Assembly: GCA_020628095.1 (NCBI GenBank)
Contig: JAHDFP010000006.1
Span: 1-64,000, forward strand
Source: Saprospiraceae bacterium
GTDB taxonomy: Bacteria; Bacteroidota; Bacteroidia; Chitinophagales; Saprospiraceae
Direction: 5' to 3'
DNA: 64,000 nt
In this document: piece by piece, positions 18,191 to 27,625 of the stretch
Numbering within the stretch: the first letter of the stretch is position 1
How the letters are laid out: every line of letters begins with the position of its first letter
The notes under the pieces: generated by a model
The model's input: the letters and a program-made list of their open reading frames with translations, nothing else
Told to the model about the DNA's origin: nothing
Databases searched by the model: none
Program-made: the position numbers and the translations under genes

Positions 18191-19528
18191 ATGAAACTTA
18201 AATTTAGCTTAGCAATATTTCTCTCTATTCTGACTCTTTTGGGTTTCTCTCAGGATCAGCATGACCATGACCATAAACATGGTGAAGATCATCACCACCA
18301 TAATCATACGCATGTGTCCGATGATGGTGACCATAATCATGGGCATCATGACGGAGATCATCATAAGAATGATTTTCATACAGACTGTGGAGCATCCGCT
18401 GATGTTATAGAGCATCATGGCTATGATCCTGCAGCAACTGCGATCCATCACATATCTGATGCTAACGTATTCACAATCATGGATATGGTACGTATCCCTC
18501 TCCCAGCAATAATTTATAACAGAGAAAGGGGGATAGAGGTATTTTCAACTGGAAAGTTTGATGCTGGTCATCACGATAATGGTCATTATGGGTACAAGGA
18601 TTATGTTCTGTACGAGGGCAACATTCATAGAATAGTGTGTGATGGTTTTGCTTCAATGGATAAATATGAAGTACAAGGATTTGACACCGCTAAGAAAAAG
18701 AACGCTGACGGCAAAAGTGTAGAAAATAAATATGCTATCATAGATGGCAAGGGATACTTACTTGAGCAAAAGACGATATGGGATGGTGGATTACTTGGTG
18801 GAGGTATCACTGGCTTTATGGATTTCAGCCCGACTAAGAACGTGGTCTCTATGATAATAGTCTGTTTGTTTTTGTTTTGGTTATTTACTAAGGCAGCTAA
18901 GGCATATCGTACGAGAGATGGACAAGCACCAAGTGGTGTACAGTCATTTTTAGAGCCCGTATTCCAGTTTATCAGAGATGATGTAGCTGTTCCGTTCTTA
19001 GGAGACAAGCACGAGAAGTTTTTACCTCTATTGATGACTATCTTCTTTTTTATTCTTGGATTGAATCTATGGGGACAAATTCCATTTCTTGGAAGTGTCA
19101 ATGTGACTGGCTCACTTACGGTTACCGCAGTGATGGCAATTTTGGTATTTCTAATTACCAATTTTAAGGGCAATAAGGACTACTGGAAGCACATATTATG
19201 GCCTCCAGATACACCATGGTTTGTAAAGATTATATTAATCCCAGTAGAAATTTTGGGGCTATTTATTAAGCCACTAACGCTTATGTTGAGGCTTGCTGGA
19301 AATATTTCAGCAGGACACATTGCTATATTGTCGTTCGTGGGCTTGATATTCATTTTTGGTAAGGCAGGAGAAAGTATGCCAGGAAGTTTGACAGGAACGG
19401 CTTTAGCCATACCGTTGACTATGTTTATGATGGCGATAGAGCTGATTGTGGCATTTGTACAGGCCTTTGTATTTACAATATTGACAGCATCTTATATTGG
19501 TGCTGCAACAGAAGAGCATCATCATTAA
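18191..19528 (+). CDS. atpB: F0F1 ATP synthase subunit a, with signal peptide and His-rich N-terminal extension
   Basis: A 445-residue subunit a of the F0 motor; E. coli AtpB is 271. The conserved part is the C-terminal ~240 residues, with about five membrane helices, the essential Arg in LMLRLAGNISAGHI, and a C-terminal helix (AFVFTILTASYIGAATEE). The N-terminal ~200 residues are extra: a signal peptide (1-21, ending GFSQ), then a His/Asp-rich segment with 17 His between residues 24 and 63, then a folded-looking region ending at a membrane helix near 215. After signal cleavage the His-rich part would face the periplasm. A signal-peptide-bearing long subunit a occurs in other Bacteroidota; the density of His here is notable. 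It is the first gene of atpB-E-F-H-A-G. Confidence 0.95.
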   Translation: MKLKFSLAIFLSILTLLGFSQDQHDHDHKHGEDHHHHNHTHVSDDGDHNHGHHDGDHHKNDFHTDCGASADVIEHHGYDPAATAIHHISDANVFTIMDMVRIPLPAIIYNRERGIEVFSTGKFDAGHHDNGHYGYKDYVLYEGNIHRIVCDGFASMDKYEVQGFDTAKKKNADGKSVENKYAIIDGKGYLLEQKTIWDGGLLGGGITGFMDFSPTKNVVSMIIVCLFLFWLFTKAAKAYRTRDGQAPSGVQSFLEPVFQFIRDDVAVPFLGDKHEKFLPLLMTIFFFILGLNLWGQIPFLGSVNVTGSLTVTAVMAILVFLITNFKGNKDYWKHILWPPDTPWFVKIILIPVEILGLFIKPLTLMLRLAGNISAGHIAILSFVGLIFIFGKAGESMPGSLTGTALAIPLTMFMMAIELIVAFVQAFVFTILTASYIGAATEEHHH

Positions 19529-19543
19529 TTTTTATTCATATAA

Positions 19544-19774
<231 letters not shown>

Positions 19775-19779
19775 GAGTT

Positions 19780-19824
19780 AAGGAAACAGCCAAATGCGGT
19801 TGGCAGAGTAGCTGTTCCTTTTTT
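19780..19824 (+). terminator. Terminator-like hairpin between atpE and atpF (possible attenuator)
   Basis: AGGAAACAGC (19781-19790) pairs with GCTGTTCCTT (19811-19820) with one bulged A. An inner GCCAA/TTGGC stem is also possible. Six T residues follow the 3' arm. The gene order continues downstream, so partial termination would lower atpF-H-A-G relative to atpE. Confidence 0.6.
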
Positions 19825-19854
19825 ATAATTGATAATATTTCTAAAAAAGTATAA

Positions 19855-20367
19855 ATGATTTTCTTATCAGGATTTGCACCTTTTCAGCCCACACCAGGTC
19901 TTGCACTATGGTCGTTGGTTATCTTTCTTTTGTTCTGGTGGCTAATGTCCAAGTATGCCTTCAAACCTATGATGGACGGTCTCAAAAAAAGAGAAGATAA
20001 TATCGCCTCCGCACTTGGAGAAGCAGAAAAAGCCAGAGAAGAAATGGCCAAGCTAAAGGCGGAGAACGAATCTATACTGGCAGAAGCTAGAGAAGAAAGA
20101 GCTAAGATACTCAGAGAGGCCAAAGAGACCAGAGATAAAATAGTGACAGAAGCAAAGGAAAAAGCAAAAGAAGAAGCAAGTAGAATAGTGACAACAGCTA
20201 AAGTAGAAATAGAGAACGAAAAGCAAGCCGCCATGGTCACTGTCAAAAATCAAGTGGGCAATATGGCGACAGAAATAGCTGAGAAAATTCTCAAAAAACA
20301 ATTGGCAGGGAAAGAAGATCACGAGTCTTTCGTCAATACATTAGTAAAGGAAATTCAGCTCAACTAA
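19855..20367 (+). CDS. atpF: F0F1 ATP synthase subunit b
   Basis: A 170-residue stator subunit. Residues ~10-32 are the single membrane helix (PGLALWSLVIFLLFWWLMSKY). The rest is the long charged helix that dimerises and reaches up to F1 (KREDNIASALGEAEKAREEM onward), with the usual A/K/E pattern, ending in the delta-binding part (EIAEKILKKQL). The length is normal. The start follows the atpE-atpF hairpin by about 30 nt. The stop is 1 nt from the atpH start, so the two are coupled. Confidence 0.95.
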   Translation: MIFLSGFAPFQPTPGLALWSLVIFLLFWWLMSKYAFKPMMDGLKKREDNIASALGEAEKAREEMAKLKAENESILAEAREERAKILREAKETRDKIVTEAKEKAKEEASRIVTTAKVEIENEKQAAMVTVKNQVGNMATEIAEKILKKQLAGKEDHESFVNTLVKEIQLN

Positions 20368-20368
20368 T

Positions 20369-20929
20369 ATGGTCAATACCAGAGCCGCATATAGATACGC
20401 CAAGTCACTTCTGGACCTAGGAATAGAACAAAATATTCTTCCACAGTTTTTGGAGGATATGACGATCGTCAAGGCTGCTATGGAGAGTAGAGACTTAAAG
20501 CTACTATCTAAAAGTCCTATTATAAAACCGAGTAAGAAGATAGACATCTTCAACGCAATATTTGGAGATAAACTATCGGAAACGACGATGTCCTTTTTTA
20601 AGATCATAACTAAAAAGGGTCGTGAAAATCTACTTCCAGAAATTGTAGATAGTTTCTTGGATCAATACAAAAAACACAACAAGATTACTTCTGTCAAACT
20701 AACAACGGCATCTAAGGTAGACGATGCAGTATTAGCTGATATTAAGTCAAGACTACTAAGCAGCAATGTAACGGAAACCGAGGTAGACATAGAAATAAAT
20801 ACAGACGAGAGCCTGATAGGAGGATTTGTTATCGAGGTAGGTGACAAATTATATGATGCCAGTGTGCTACACAAGCTCAATAAAGTTAAGAAACAGTTTT
20901 CTGATAATAAATACATTAAATCAATCTAA
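20369..20929 (+). CDS. atpH: F0F1 ATP synthase subunit delta
   Basis: A 186-residue subunit that connects subunit b to the top of F1. The N-terminal helical domain begins AAYRYAKSLLDLGIEQN, the family opening (A.rYA.AL). The C-terminal part has the conserved stretch ESLIGGFVIEVGDKLYDASV. Length and position between atpF and atpA are normal. Confidence 0.94.
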   Translation: MVNTRAAYRYAKSLLDLGIEQNILPQFLEDMTIVKAAMESRDLKLLSKSPIIKPSKKIDIFNAIFGDKLSETTMSFFKIITKKGRENLLPEIVDSFLDQYKKHNKITSVKLTTASKVDDAVLADIKSRLLSSNVTETEVDIEINTDESLIGGFVIEVGDKLYDASVLHKLNKVKKQFSDNKYIKSI

Positions 20930-20940
20930 AATAAATCGAA

Positions 20941-22527
20941 ATGGCAACAGGCGTTAATCCTGAAGAAATTTCAGCAATACTAAAGCAGCAATTATCTGGA
21001 TTCAAATCAGAATCAGAATTAGAGGAGATCGGTACGGTACTCCAGGTGGGTGATGGTATTGCCAGAGTCTATGGTCTGACTAAGACCAAGGCAGGGGAAT
21101 TAGTCGAATTTGAAAATGGTGTACAAGCCATTGTACTTAACCTAGAAGAGGACAATGTGGGGGTCGTACTCATGGGTGCGAGTGATGATATACGAGAAGG
21201 AAGTACGGTAAGAAGAACTGGAAAAATTGCCTCAATAAAAGTCGGCGAAGAATTCGTGGGACGTGTTGTCAATCCATTAGGAGAACCTTTAGATGGTAAA
21301 GGACCTATTGGTGGTGAGAAATTTGAGATGCCGCTAGAGCGTAAAGCTCCTGGTGTTATCTATAGACAACCCGTTAACGAACCATTGCAGACTGGTATCA
21401 AAGCGATAGATGCGATGATTCCTATTGGACGTGGACAGAGAGAACTTATCATCGGTGATAGACAGACTGGTAAGACGGCCATCGCTATAGATACTATAAT
21501 TAACCAGAAAGAATTCTATGATAGAGGTGAGCCTGTATTCTGCATCTATGTGGCATCAGGTCAGAAGAACTCTACCGTAGCTCAGGTGGCTAAAGTGTTA
21601 CAAGAGAAAGGAGCGATGAGCTATACAGTTATAGTTACCGCATCTGCATCTGACCCTGCACCGTTACAGTTCTATGCACCGTTCGCAGGAGCAGCTATAG
21701 GAGAATACTTTAGAGATACGGGAAGACCGGCACTCATTATATATGATGACTTGTCTAAGCAAGCCGTGGCATATAGAGAGGTATCATTACTTCTTAGAAG
21801 ACCACCAGGGCGTGAGGCTTATCCAGGTGATGTATTCTATCTACACTCCAGATTGCTAGAGAGAGCGGCTAAGATTATAGATAATGACGATATAGCTAAT
21901 GATATGAATGACCTACCTCCAGCACTAAAGGCTTCTGGTAAAGTGAAGGGTGGAGGTTCTCTTACGGCATTACCTATTATCGAGACGCAGGCAGCCGATG
22001 TATCAGCGTATATTCCGACTAATGTTATCTCGATCACGGATGGACAGATATTCTTAGAGTCTAATTTGTTTAATGCGGGTATCAGACCAGCGATTAATGT
22101 AGGTATCTCAGTATCTAGAGTGGGAGGATCGGCTCAGATTAAGTCCATGAAAAAAGTCTCTGGTACGCTTAAGCTGGATCAGGCACAGTACAGAGAATTA
22201 GAGGCCTTTGCCAAATTCGGCTCAGATCTGGATGCCGCGACGATGGCGGTACTGGAGAAAGGAAAGAGAAATGTGGAAATCCTCAAGCAAGGTCAGTATG
22301 AGCCAGTATCTGTAGAAAAGCAAGTGGCGATAATCTACCTTGGTACTAAGGGCTTATGCAGAAATATACCAGTAGATAAGATGAAAGAATTTGAAGAGCA
22401 GTTTTTGACGACCTTAGAGTCTAGTCACCCAGATGTTCTTGAGACATTCAGAAAAGGAAAGCTGGACGAAGAGGCGATTAAGGTTGTAGAGAATCTTGCA
22501 GCGGATATATCTAAACAATTCGTATAA
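20941..22527 (+). CDS. atpA: F0F1 ATP synthase subunit alpha
   Basis: A 528-residue F1 subunit that binds nucleotide at non-catalytic sites. The P-loop is GDRQTGKT (residues 172-179). Other family marks are the N-terminal beta-barrel ([17 protein letters not shown]), [17 protein letters not shown], and the alpha signature [17 protein letters not shown]. Length is typical. Its catalytic partner beta (atpD) and epsilon (atpC) are not in this window. Confidence 0.98.
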   Translation: MATGVNPEEISAILKQQLSGFKSESELEEIGTVLQVGDGIARVYGLTKTKAGELVEFENGVQAIVLNLEEDNVGVVLMGASDDIREGSTVRRTGKIASIKVGEEFVGRVVNPLGEPLDGKGPIGGEKFEMPLERKAPGVIYRQPVNEPLQTGIKAIDAMIPIGRGQRELIIGDRQTGKTAIAIDTIINQKEFYDRGEPVFCIYVASGQKNSTVAQVAKVLQEKGAMSYTVIVTASASDPAPLQFYAPFAGAAIGEYFRDTGRPALIIYDDLSKQAVAYREVSLLLRRPPGREAYPGDVFYLHSRLLERAAKIIDNDDIANDMNDLPPALKASGKVKGGGSLTALPIIETQAADVSAYIPTNVISITDGQIFLESNLFNAGIRPAINVGISVSRVGGSAQIKSMKKVSGTLKLDQAQYRELEAFAKFGSDLDAATMAVLEKGKRNVEILKQGQYEPVSVEKQVAIIYLGTKGLCRNIPVDKMKEFEEQFLTTLESSHPDVLETFRKGKLDEEAIKVVENLAADISKQFV

Positions 22528-22546
22528 AAACTATCATCCAGTATAG

Positions 22547-23446
22547 ATGTCAGGTAAATTAAAAGAGACAAGAGAGAGAATCAGTTCTGTTAAGTCTACA
22601 CAGCAGATCACTAAAGCCATGAAAATGGTATCTGCAGCCAAGCTCAGAAAAGCGCAGCAAGCCATTACAGAGATGAGACCTTATGCTGATAGGCTTAATC
22701 GCATGATGGTTAATATCTTAAGTAATGTGGAGGGCGAAGCCTCAGTCTCTTTTGCTGACGAAAGACCCGTCAAGAAGATGGGTATAGTTATCGTAAGCTC
22801 TAATAGAGGACTTGCCGGTGCTTTTAATTCGAGTATAGGAAAGGAAACCCTCAAACTTATAGAGAAAAATAAGAGCTATCAAAATGATGGTGCTATTGAT
22901 TTATTTTTCATAGGGAAAAAGGCCTATGATTTTTTGAAGAAGAGAGCCGCGGGCTGCAACCTCATTACGGATTATGTCAATCTGAGTGCGGATATGAGCT
23001 ATGATAACATAGCCACGATGTCATGTAAGATGATGGACGATTTTACTTTAGGAGAGTATGATCGTTTTTATGTAGTCTATAGTCAGTTTAAGAATGCTGC
23101 TGTGCAGATGCCTAAATCTGTCCAGTACCTTCCAGTACCTAAATTACAGGGCACGCTTGATCCTAATGATACGTCACACAAGGCGGATTATTTATTCGAG
23201 CCATCCAAGCAGAGATTATTGGAAGAGTTAATACCGAGCATCTTGCAGACAACATTCCACAAGTTCATTTTGGACACCAATGCAGGAGAGCATGGTGCCC
23301 GTATGACCGCGATGGATAAGGCTACAGAAAATGCCAATGATTTGCTCAAGGAACTCAAAATATCTTACAATAAGGCCAGACAAGAATCCATCACTAATGA
23401 GATATTAGAGATCGTTGGTGGTGCGGCGGCCTTGGAGGATGGGTAG
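22547..23446 (+). CDS. atpG: F0F1 ATP synthase subunit gamma
   Basis: A 299-residue central stalk subunit. The N-terminal helix begins LKETRERISSVKSTQQITKAMKMVSAAKL, the most conserved gamma signature, and the C-terminal helix contains GARMTAMDKATENANDL, the family motif. The last gene of the operon: a weak hairpin terminator overlaps its stop, and the following gene is unrelated. In operons with the full set, atpD and atpC would follow here. Confidence 0.97.
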   Translation: MSGKLKETRERISSVKSTQQITKAMKMVSAAKLRKAQQAITEMRPYADRLNRMMVNILSNVEGEASVSFADERPVKKMGIVIVSSNRGLAGAFNSSIGKETLKLIEKNKSYQNDGAIDLFFIGKKAYDFLKKRAAGCNLITDYVNLSADMSYDNIATMSCKMMDDFTLGEYDRFYVVYSQFKNAAVQMPKSVQYLPVPKLQGTLDPNDTSHKADYLFEPSKQRLLEELIPSILQTTFHKFILDTNAGEHGARMTAMDKATENANDLLKELKISYNKARQESITNEILEIVGGAAALEDG

Positions 23447-23469
23447 TGAGAAATGTGACTCACTTTTTT
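23445..23469 (+). terminator. Probable terminator of the atp operon
   Basis: AGTGAG (23445-23450) pairs with CTCACT (23459-23464) around an 8-nt loop, followed by TTTTT. The stem is short, so termination may be partial. Confidence 0.5.
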
Positions 23470-23564
23470 CTATGGCATTATTCATCGTCATTCTTTAGAC
23501 TTTTATCTATTACCATATCATAAGTCTGAGATAAGTCAGAAGTTTATTATAAAATATAAACAAA

Positions 23565-24359
23565 ATGACTTCTCACGAGATAGATTACCAAATTTTTGGA
23601 GAGGAACTACAGTACGTAGAAATCGAATTAGATCCACAAGAATCCGTCATAGCAGAACCCGGAAGTTTTCTCATGATGGATGAGGATATCGAGATGAAAA
23701 CGATTTTTGGTGATGGTAGTAAGGAAGATGACTCCTTGTGGGGCAAGGTATTAGGAGCGGGAAAGCGGGTATTAACTGGGGAGAAACTCTTCATGACTTC
23801 CTTTACGCATCTTGGTTTTGACAAGGCAAAAATTTCTTTTGCCTCTCCTTATCCTGGTAAAATAATCCCTTTAGATCTCACTCAGTATGGTCAAAAGATT
23901 ATATGTCAGAAAGACTCTTTTCTGTGCGCTGCTAAAGGCACTTCTGTCGGTATAGAATTTTCCAAAAAGCTAGGTCGTGGCTTCTTTGGTGGAGAAGGTT
24001 TCATTATGCAAAAGATAGAAGGTGATGGATTGGCCTTTTTGCATGCTGGCGGATACATCGTCCGAAAAGAGCTTTCAGTAGGCGAGCATCTGAGAGTGGA
24101 TACAGGTTGTTTAGTGGGATTTACCTCTTCTGTGGATTATGACATCACCTATGTAGGAGGTATAAAGAATACAATATTCGGTGGAGAGGGATTATTTTTT
24201 GCCAGTCTGACGGGGCCTGGGTCGGTATGGGTTCAGACCTTACCTATCTCCAGACTATCAGATCGTATACTCACTCATTCCAAAGGTTATTTCGGTAAAA
24301 AAGGTGAAGGGAGTCTATTGGGAGGTTTAGGTGATTTACTGGATGGAGATGGGTGGTAA
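23565..24359 (+). CDS. AIM24/TIGR00266 family protein
   Basis: A 264-residue protein without signal peptide or membrane helix. It is a beta-rich fold of the AIM24 family. Family traits seen are the early VEIELDPQESVIAEPGSFLMMD, the mid stretch SFLCAAKGTSVGIEFSKKLGRGFFGGEGFIMQKIEGDG, the Gly-rich HAGGYIVRKEL, and the last third TGCLVGFTSSVDYDI with GGEGLFFASLTGPG. The molecular role of bacterial members is not established; the mitochondrial namesake affects membrane organisation. It begins 118 nt after atpG and past a terminator-like hairpin, so it probably has its own promoter. Confidence 0.85.
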   Translation: MTSHEIDYQIFGEELQYVEIELDPQESVIAEPGSFLMMDEDIEMKTIFGDGSKEDDSLWGKVLGAGKRVLTGEKLFMTSFTHLGFDKAKISFASPYPGKIIPLDLTQYGQKIICQKDSFLCAAKGTSVGIEFSKKLGRGFFGGEGFIMQKIEGDGLAFLHAGGYIVRKELSVGEHLRVDTGCLVGFTSSVDYDITYVGGIKNTIFGGEGLFFASLTGPGSVWVQTLPISRLSDRILTHSKGYFGKKGEGSLLGGLGDLLDGDGW

Positions 24360-24508
24360 GGCGCTCTTTATATTAACAAGTTATCTTTTTTAAGGAGTAA
24401 ATTGTTCATTTCCTATTATACATTTAGCTCCACTATTTTAATAATTACCATATTTTTTAGATCGCTGGATTTATGGTTAAATTGCTGAATACTTTAAACT
24501 GCAATTTG

Positions 24509-25783
24509 ATGAAAAATTTATGCGCTTTGGTTATAGCACTTCTCACTTCCATCTCTTCTTATACTCAGACTACTTACTTGCATTGCGGACACTTATTAGA
24601 CATGACCTCTGATAATGTGAAAGAAGAAATGACGGTTGTTGTAGAAAAGGGAATGATAGCAGACGTACTAAGGGGTTATAAGGAAGCTGCCGATACCGTG
24701 CAGGTCATAGATCTAAGGGACAAATATGTTTGCCCAGGATTCATGGATATGCACGTACACATAGAGCATGAATCCAATAAAAATCGCTACATGGAAAAGT
24801 TCAGCATGAATAAGTCGGATGTGGCCTTGGGTGCGGTCAAATATTGCCAGCGTACATTGATGGCAGGTTTTACGACAGTCAGAGACTTAGGAGGTACAGG
24901 GGTCAATGTTTCTTTGCGTAAAGCCATTGCTCGTGGAGATATCGATGGACCGAGGATATACACTGCCGAAAAAAGTCTGGCAACTACAGGTGGACATGCC
25001 GATCCGAGCAATGGTGTACGAGATGATCTGAAGGGTAACCCTGGTCCAAAAGATGGCGTGATCAATAGTGTAGAGGATGCATACAAGGCCGTGAGACAGA
25101 GATATAAGAATGGTGCAGACTGTATAAAGATTACAGCTACGGGAGGTGTCTTAAGCGTGGCTAAAGATGGACAAGGCCCACAGTTTACCGTCGAAGAGGT
25201 GGAGGCCGTCGTTGCTGCGGCTAAAGACTACGGTTACGTAACAGCCGCACATGCGCACGGTGCAGAAGGAATAAAACGAGCCGTCCTAGGAGGAATACAT
25301 AGTATAGAGCATGGGACAAAGATGACACAAGAAGTCATGGATCTCATGGTCGAGCGAGGCACTTATCTGGTACCAACGATTTCTGCGGGATTGTTCGTGG
25401 CAGAAAAAGCCAAGATACCTGGATATTATCCGTCTATCATCGTACCGAAAGCCTTAGAAATAGGTCCACAGATACAGAATACGTTTGCTAAGGCTTACAA
25501 GCATGGCGTCAAAATTGCTTTCGGAACAGATGCAGGCGTCTCTCCACATGGCGAGAATGCTAAGGAGTTTACCTATATGACAGAAGTCGGTATGTCTAAT
25601 TATGAAGCCCTGAAATGCGCAACCGTCAACGCAGCAGATTTGCTCAATGTAAGTGATGTATTAGGTACTATACAAAAGGGACGGTACGCCGATATGGTGG
25701 GTTTTGACGAAAATCCTTTGGAGAATATTGCTATAACTGAGAAGGTTTCTTTTGTTATGAAAAACGGAACTCAATATAAATAG
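24509..25783 (+). CDS. Exported amidohydrolase (Xaa-Pro dipeptidase / imidazolonepropionase-like)
   Basis: An upstream ATG at 24473 would add 12 residues before a good signal peptide (MKNLCALVIALLTSISSYTQ), so the start is set at 24509. The mature protein is a metal-dependent TIM-barrel hydrolase. MDMHVHIEH (H-x-H on strand 1) supplies two metal ligands, AAHAHGAEGIKRAVLGG and HSIEHGTKM the next His residues, and FGTDAG the catalytic Asp. The flanking small beta-sandwich is visible (IDLRDKYVCPGFMDM at the start, GRYADMVGFDENPL at the end). Close relatives cleave Xaa-Pro or Xaa-Arg dipeptides or cyclic amides; the substrate cannot be told here. Export suggests a periplasmic role in peptide use. 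Confidence 0.85.
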   Translation: MKNLCALVIALLTSISSYTQTTYLHCGHLLDMTSDNVKEEMTVVVEKGMIADVLRGYKEAADTVQVIDLRDKYVCPGFMDMHVHIEHESNKNRYMEKFSMNKSDVALGAVKYCQRTLMAGFTTVRDLGGTGVNVSLRKAIARGDIDGPRIYTAEKSLATTGGHADPSNGVRDDLKGNPGPKDGVINSVEDAYKAVRQRYKNGADCIKITATGGVLSVAKDGQGPQFTVEEVEAVVAAAKDYGYVTAAHAHGAEGIKRAVLGGIHSIEHGTKMTQEVMDLMVERGTYLVPTISAGLFVAEKAKIPGYYPSIIVPKALEIGPQIQNTFAKAYKHGVKIAFGTDAGVSPHGENAKEFTYMTEVGMSNYEALKCATVNAADLLNVSDVLGTIQKGRYADMVGFDENPLENIAITEKVSFVMKNGTQYK

Positions 25784-25831
25784 TAGGCATTTGTGTCATA
25801 TAGATAAATAATATATCTGTATATTGCTGAC

Positions 25832-26236
25832 ATGCAAGGGGATAAAGTCAAATATGAGCTACTGCATACCGCATTAGCCTCTAAGGAGTTTACTAATAAG
25901 GAATTGCTCAAGATTAGTAATCAACTTTCCATTAGAAATCAAAAATTTAATATCACGGGTTGCCTGATCTACAAGGATCGCGAATTCTTTCAGATACTAG
26001 AAGGTGAAAAAGAAGTCCTTATGAATCTGCTTGATACGGTCAAAGACGATACACGGCATGGTAATATCCATATTCTATGGCAAGGAGAAGTAGAGCATTA
26101 TGGATTTAAAAATTGGGGGTTTCATACCTCTATGATCCCTTCGCTAGGACTCAATGCCATCTTTGCTGAGCAAACAGAACATCAGACGATGTCCAAACAA
26201 TTGCTAGAAGAGTTAAGTAATTTTTCCAAAGTATAG
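25832..26236 (+). CDS. BLUF-like domain protein lacking the photoactive tyrosine
   Basis: A 134-residue protein consisting of one BLUF-type domain (blue-light sensing with FAD). Family marks: SIRNQKFNITGCLIY, FFQILEGEKE and a C-terminal NWGF. Set against AppA from memory (Y21, N45, Q63, W104), the spacing is identical here: H12, N36, Q54, W95. The flavin-binding Asn, switching Gln and the Trp are thus kept, but the Tyr that donates an electron to FAD is His12. The usual photocycle is therefore doubtful. There is no output domain, so any signal must go through protein contacts. It stands alone in front of mtaB. Confidence 0.8.
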   Translation: MQGDKVKYELLHTALASKEFTNKELLKISNQLSIRNQKFNITGCLIYKDREFFQILEGEKEVLMNLLDTVKDDTRHGNIHILWQGEVEHYGFKNWGFHTSMIPSLGLNAIFAEQTEHQTMSKQLLEELSNFSKV

Positions 26237-26248
26237 TAAAGGATATTC

Positions 26249-26256
26249 TACCTTTG
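26249..26256 (+). promoter_or_regulatory. Putative -7 promoter element of mtaB
   Basis: TACCTTTG matches TAnnTTTG and lies 8 nt before the ATG, so the leader would be only a few bases long. Confidence 0.4.
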
Positions 26257-26263
26257 CTAGTCT

Positions 26264-27604
26264 ATGGGAACTCCTAAGACGGTTGCATTTCATACATTGG
26301 GTTGTAAGCTCAACTTTTCTGAGACTTCTACTATAAGAAGGCAGTTTGAAGAAGAGGGCTATAGCGTGTTGCCTTATGATCAAGGGGCAGATTTCTATAT
26401 ACTTAATACTTGCTCTGTGACTGATTTTGCAGATAGGAAATGCAGATATGAGGTCAGACGCGCACTCAGGTATAATCCATCAGCACGTATCATCATAGTA
26501 GGGTGTTATGCGCAACTGAAGCCCAAAGAAATAGCAGAGATAGACGGTGTCGACTTGGTTTTAGGAGCATCCGAAAAATTTAATATTCTAAAACACGTCG
26601 AGAGCTTAGAAGCGGTCAAGGGCCTAGGTCAATATCATGCGACTGAGATTAATCATGTCAATTCATTCGTGGATGCTTTTTCTTTCGGTGATAGGACGCG
26701 ATCTTTTCTAAAGATTCAAGATGGCTGTGATTACAAATGTAGCTTTTGCACGATACCACTAGCTAGAGGGAAAAGTCGAAGTGACACCATCGAAAACATT
26801 ATCAATAATGTCCACAAAATAGCAGCTCAGGGAGTCAAGGAAATTATTCTCACGGGTGTCAATATAGGTGATTTTGGAAATGGAACAGAAGTCATAGAAG
26901 GACTAAAGCCCAAGAAAGAAGCCCTATTCGTAGACCTTCTCAGAGAGCTTGATCAAATTAAGGACATAAAGAGATTCAGAATTTCTTCTATCGAACCCAA
27001 TCTCTGCAATGAAGAGATTATAGATTTTGTTGCCAACTCGGAGCGCATTATGCCTCATTTTCACATGCCCTTACAGAGTGGATGTAATGACATACTTAGG
27101 AGTATGAGAAGAAGATATAAGAGGGAATTATATACAGAGCGTGTCGCCTATATCAAAAGCGTTATGCCGCACTGCTGTATCGGTGTAGATGTGATCGTGG
27201 GGTTTCCAGGAGAGACAGAAGAGCAATTTTTGGAGACTGTTGATTTTATCAAATCAATGGATGTGTCCTATCTGCATGTGTTTACCTATTCTGAGAGAAA
27301 AAACACGCTCGCCGCTCAGATGGACGCACCTGTTCCTATGGAAGAGAGGCGACGCCGTAATTCGATATTGAGATTATTATCGGAGAAAAAGCGCCTTCGT
27401 TTTTATAATCAGCATGTGGGTACTGATAGAAAAGTGCTATTTGAGTCTAAAGAAAATGAGGGTCAGCTGGTCGGTTTTACGGATAATTATATAAAGGTCC
27501 AGATACCTTATGAGGAGCATTATATTAATAGCATCCAAGATGTACAACTTAGCGACATTAATAAGAAGGGAGTCGCTACTGGGATATTATCTGTAATAGT
27601 CTAA
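26264..27604 (+). CDS. mtaB: tRNA t6A37 methylthiotransferase MtaB
   Basis: A 446-residue radical SAM enzyme that turns t6A37 into ms2t6A37 in tRNAs reading ANN codons. Three parts: N-terminal MTTase domain with three Cys for the auxiliary cluster (TLGCKLNFSE, LNTCSVTDFADRK, IIVGCYAQ); radical SAM core with CxxxCxxC in DGCDYKCSFCTIPLARG; and a short C-terminal TRAM-like domain. The opening HTLGCKLNFSET is typical of MtaB instead of MiaB or RimO. Length is normal. Confidence 0.94.
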   Translation: MGTPKTVAFHTLGCKLNFSETSTIRRQFEEEGYSVLPYDQGADFYILNTCSVTDFADRKCRYEVRRALRYNPSARIIIVGCYAQLKPKEIAEIDGVDLVLGASEKFNILKHVESLEAVKGLGQYHATEINHVNSFVDAFSFGDRTRSFLKIQDGCDYKCSFCTIPLARGKSRSDTIENIINNVHKIAAQGVKEIILTGVNIGDFGNGTEVIEGLKPKKEALFVDLLRELDQIKDIKRFRISSIEPNLCNEEIIDFVANSERIMPHFHMPLQSGCNDILRSMRRRYKRELYTERVAYIKSVMPHCCIGVDVIVGFPGETEEQFLETVDFIKSMDVSYLHVFTYSERKNTLAAQMDAPVPMEERRRRNSILRLLSEKKRLRFYNQHVGTDRKVLFESKENEGQLVGFTDNYIKVQIPYEEHYINSIQDVQLSDINKKGVATGILSVIV

Positions 27605-27625
27605 AGGATAATTCTATTGTTGGAT

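Noticed and set aside
18209-18451. Met/Ile-rich minus-strand frame
   Set aside because: It is the antisense of the His-rich atpB extension (CAT codons read as ATG), not a gene.
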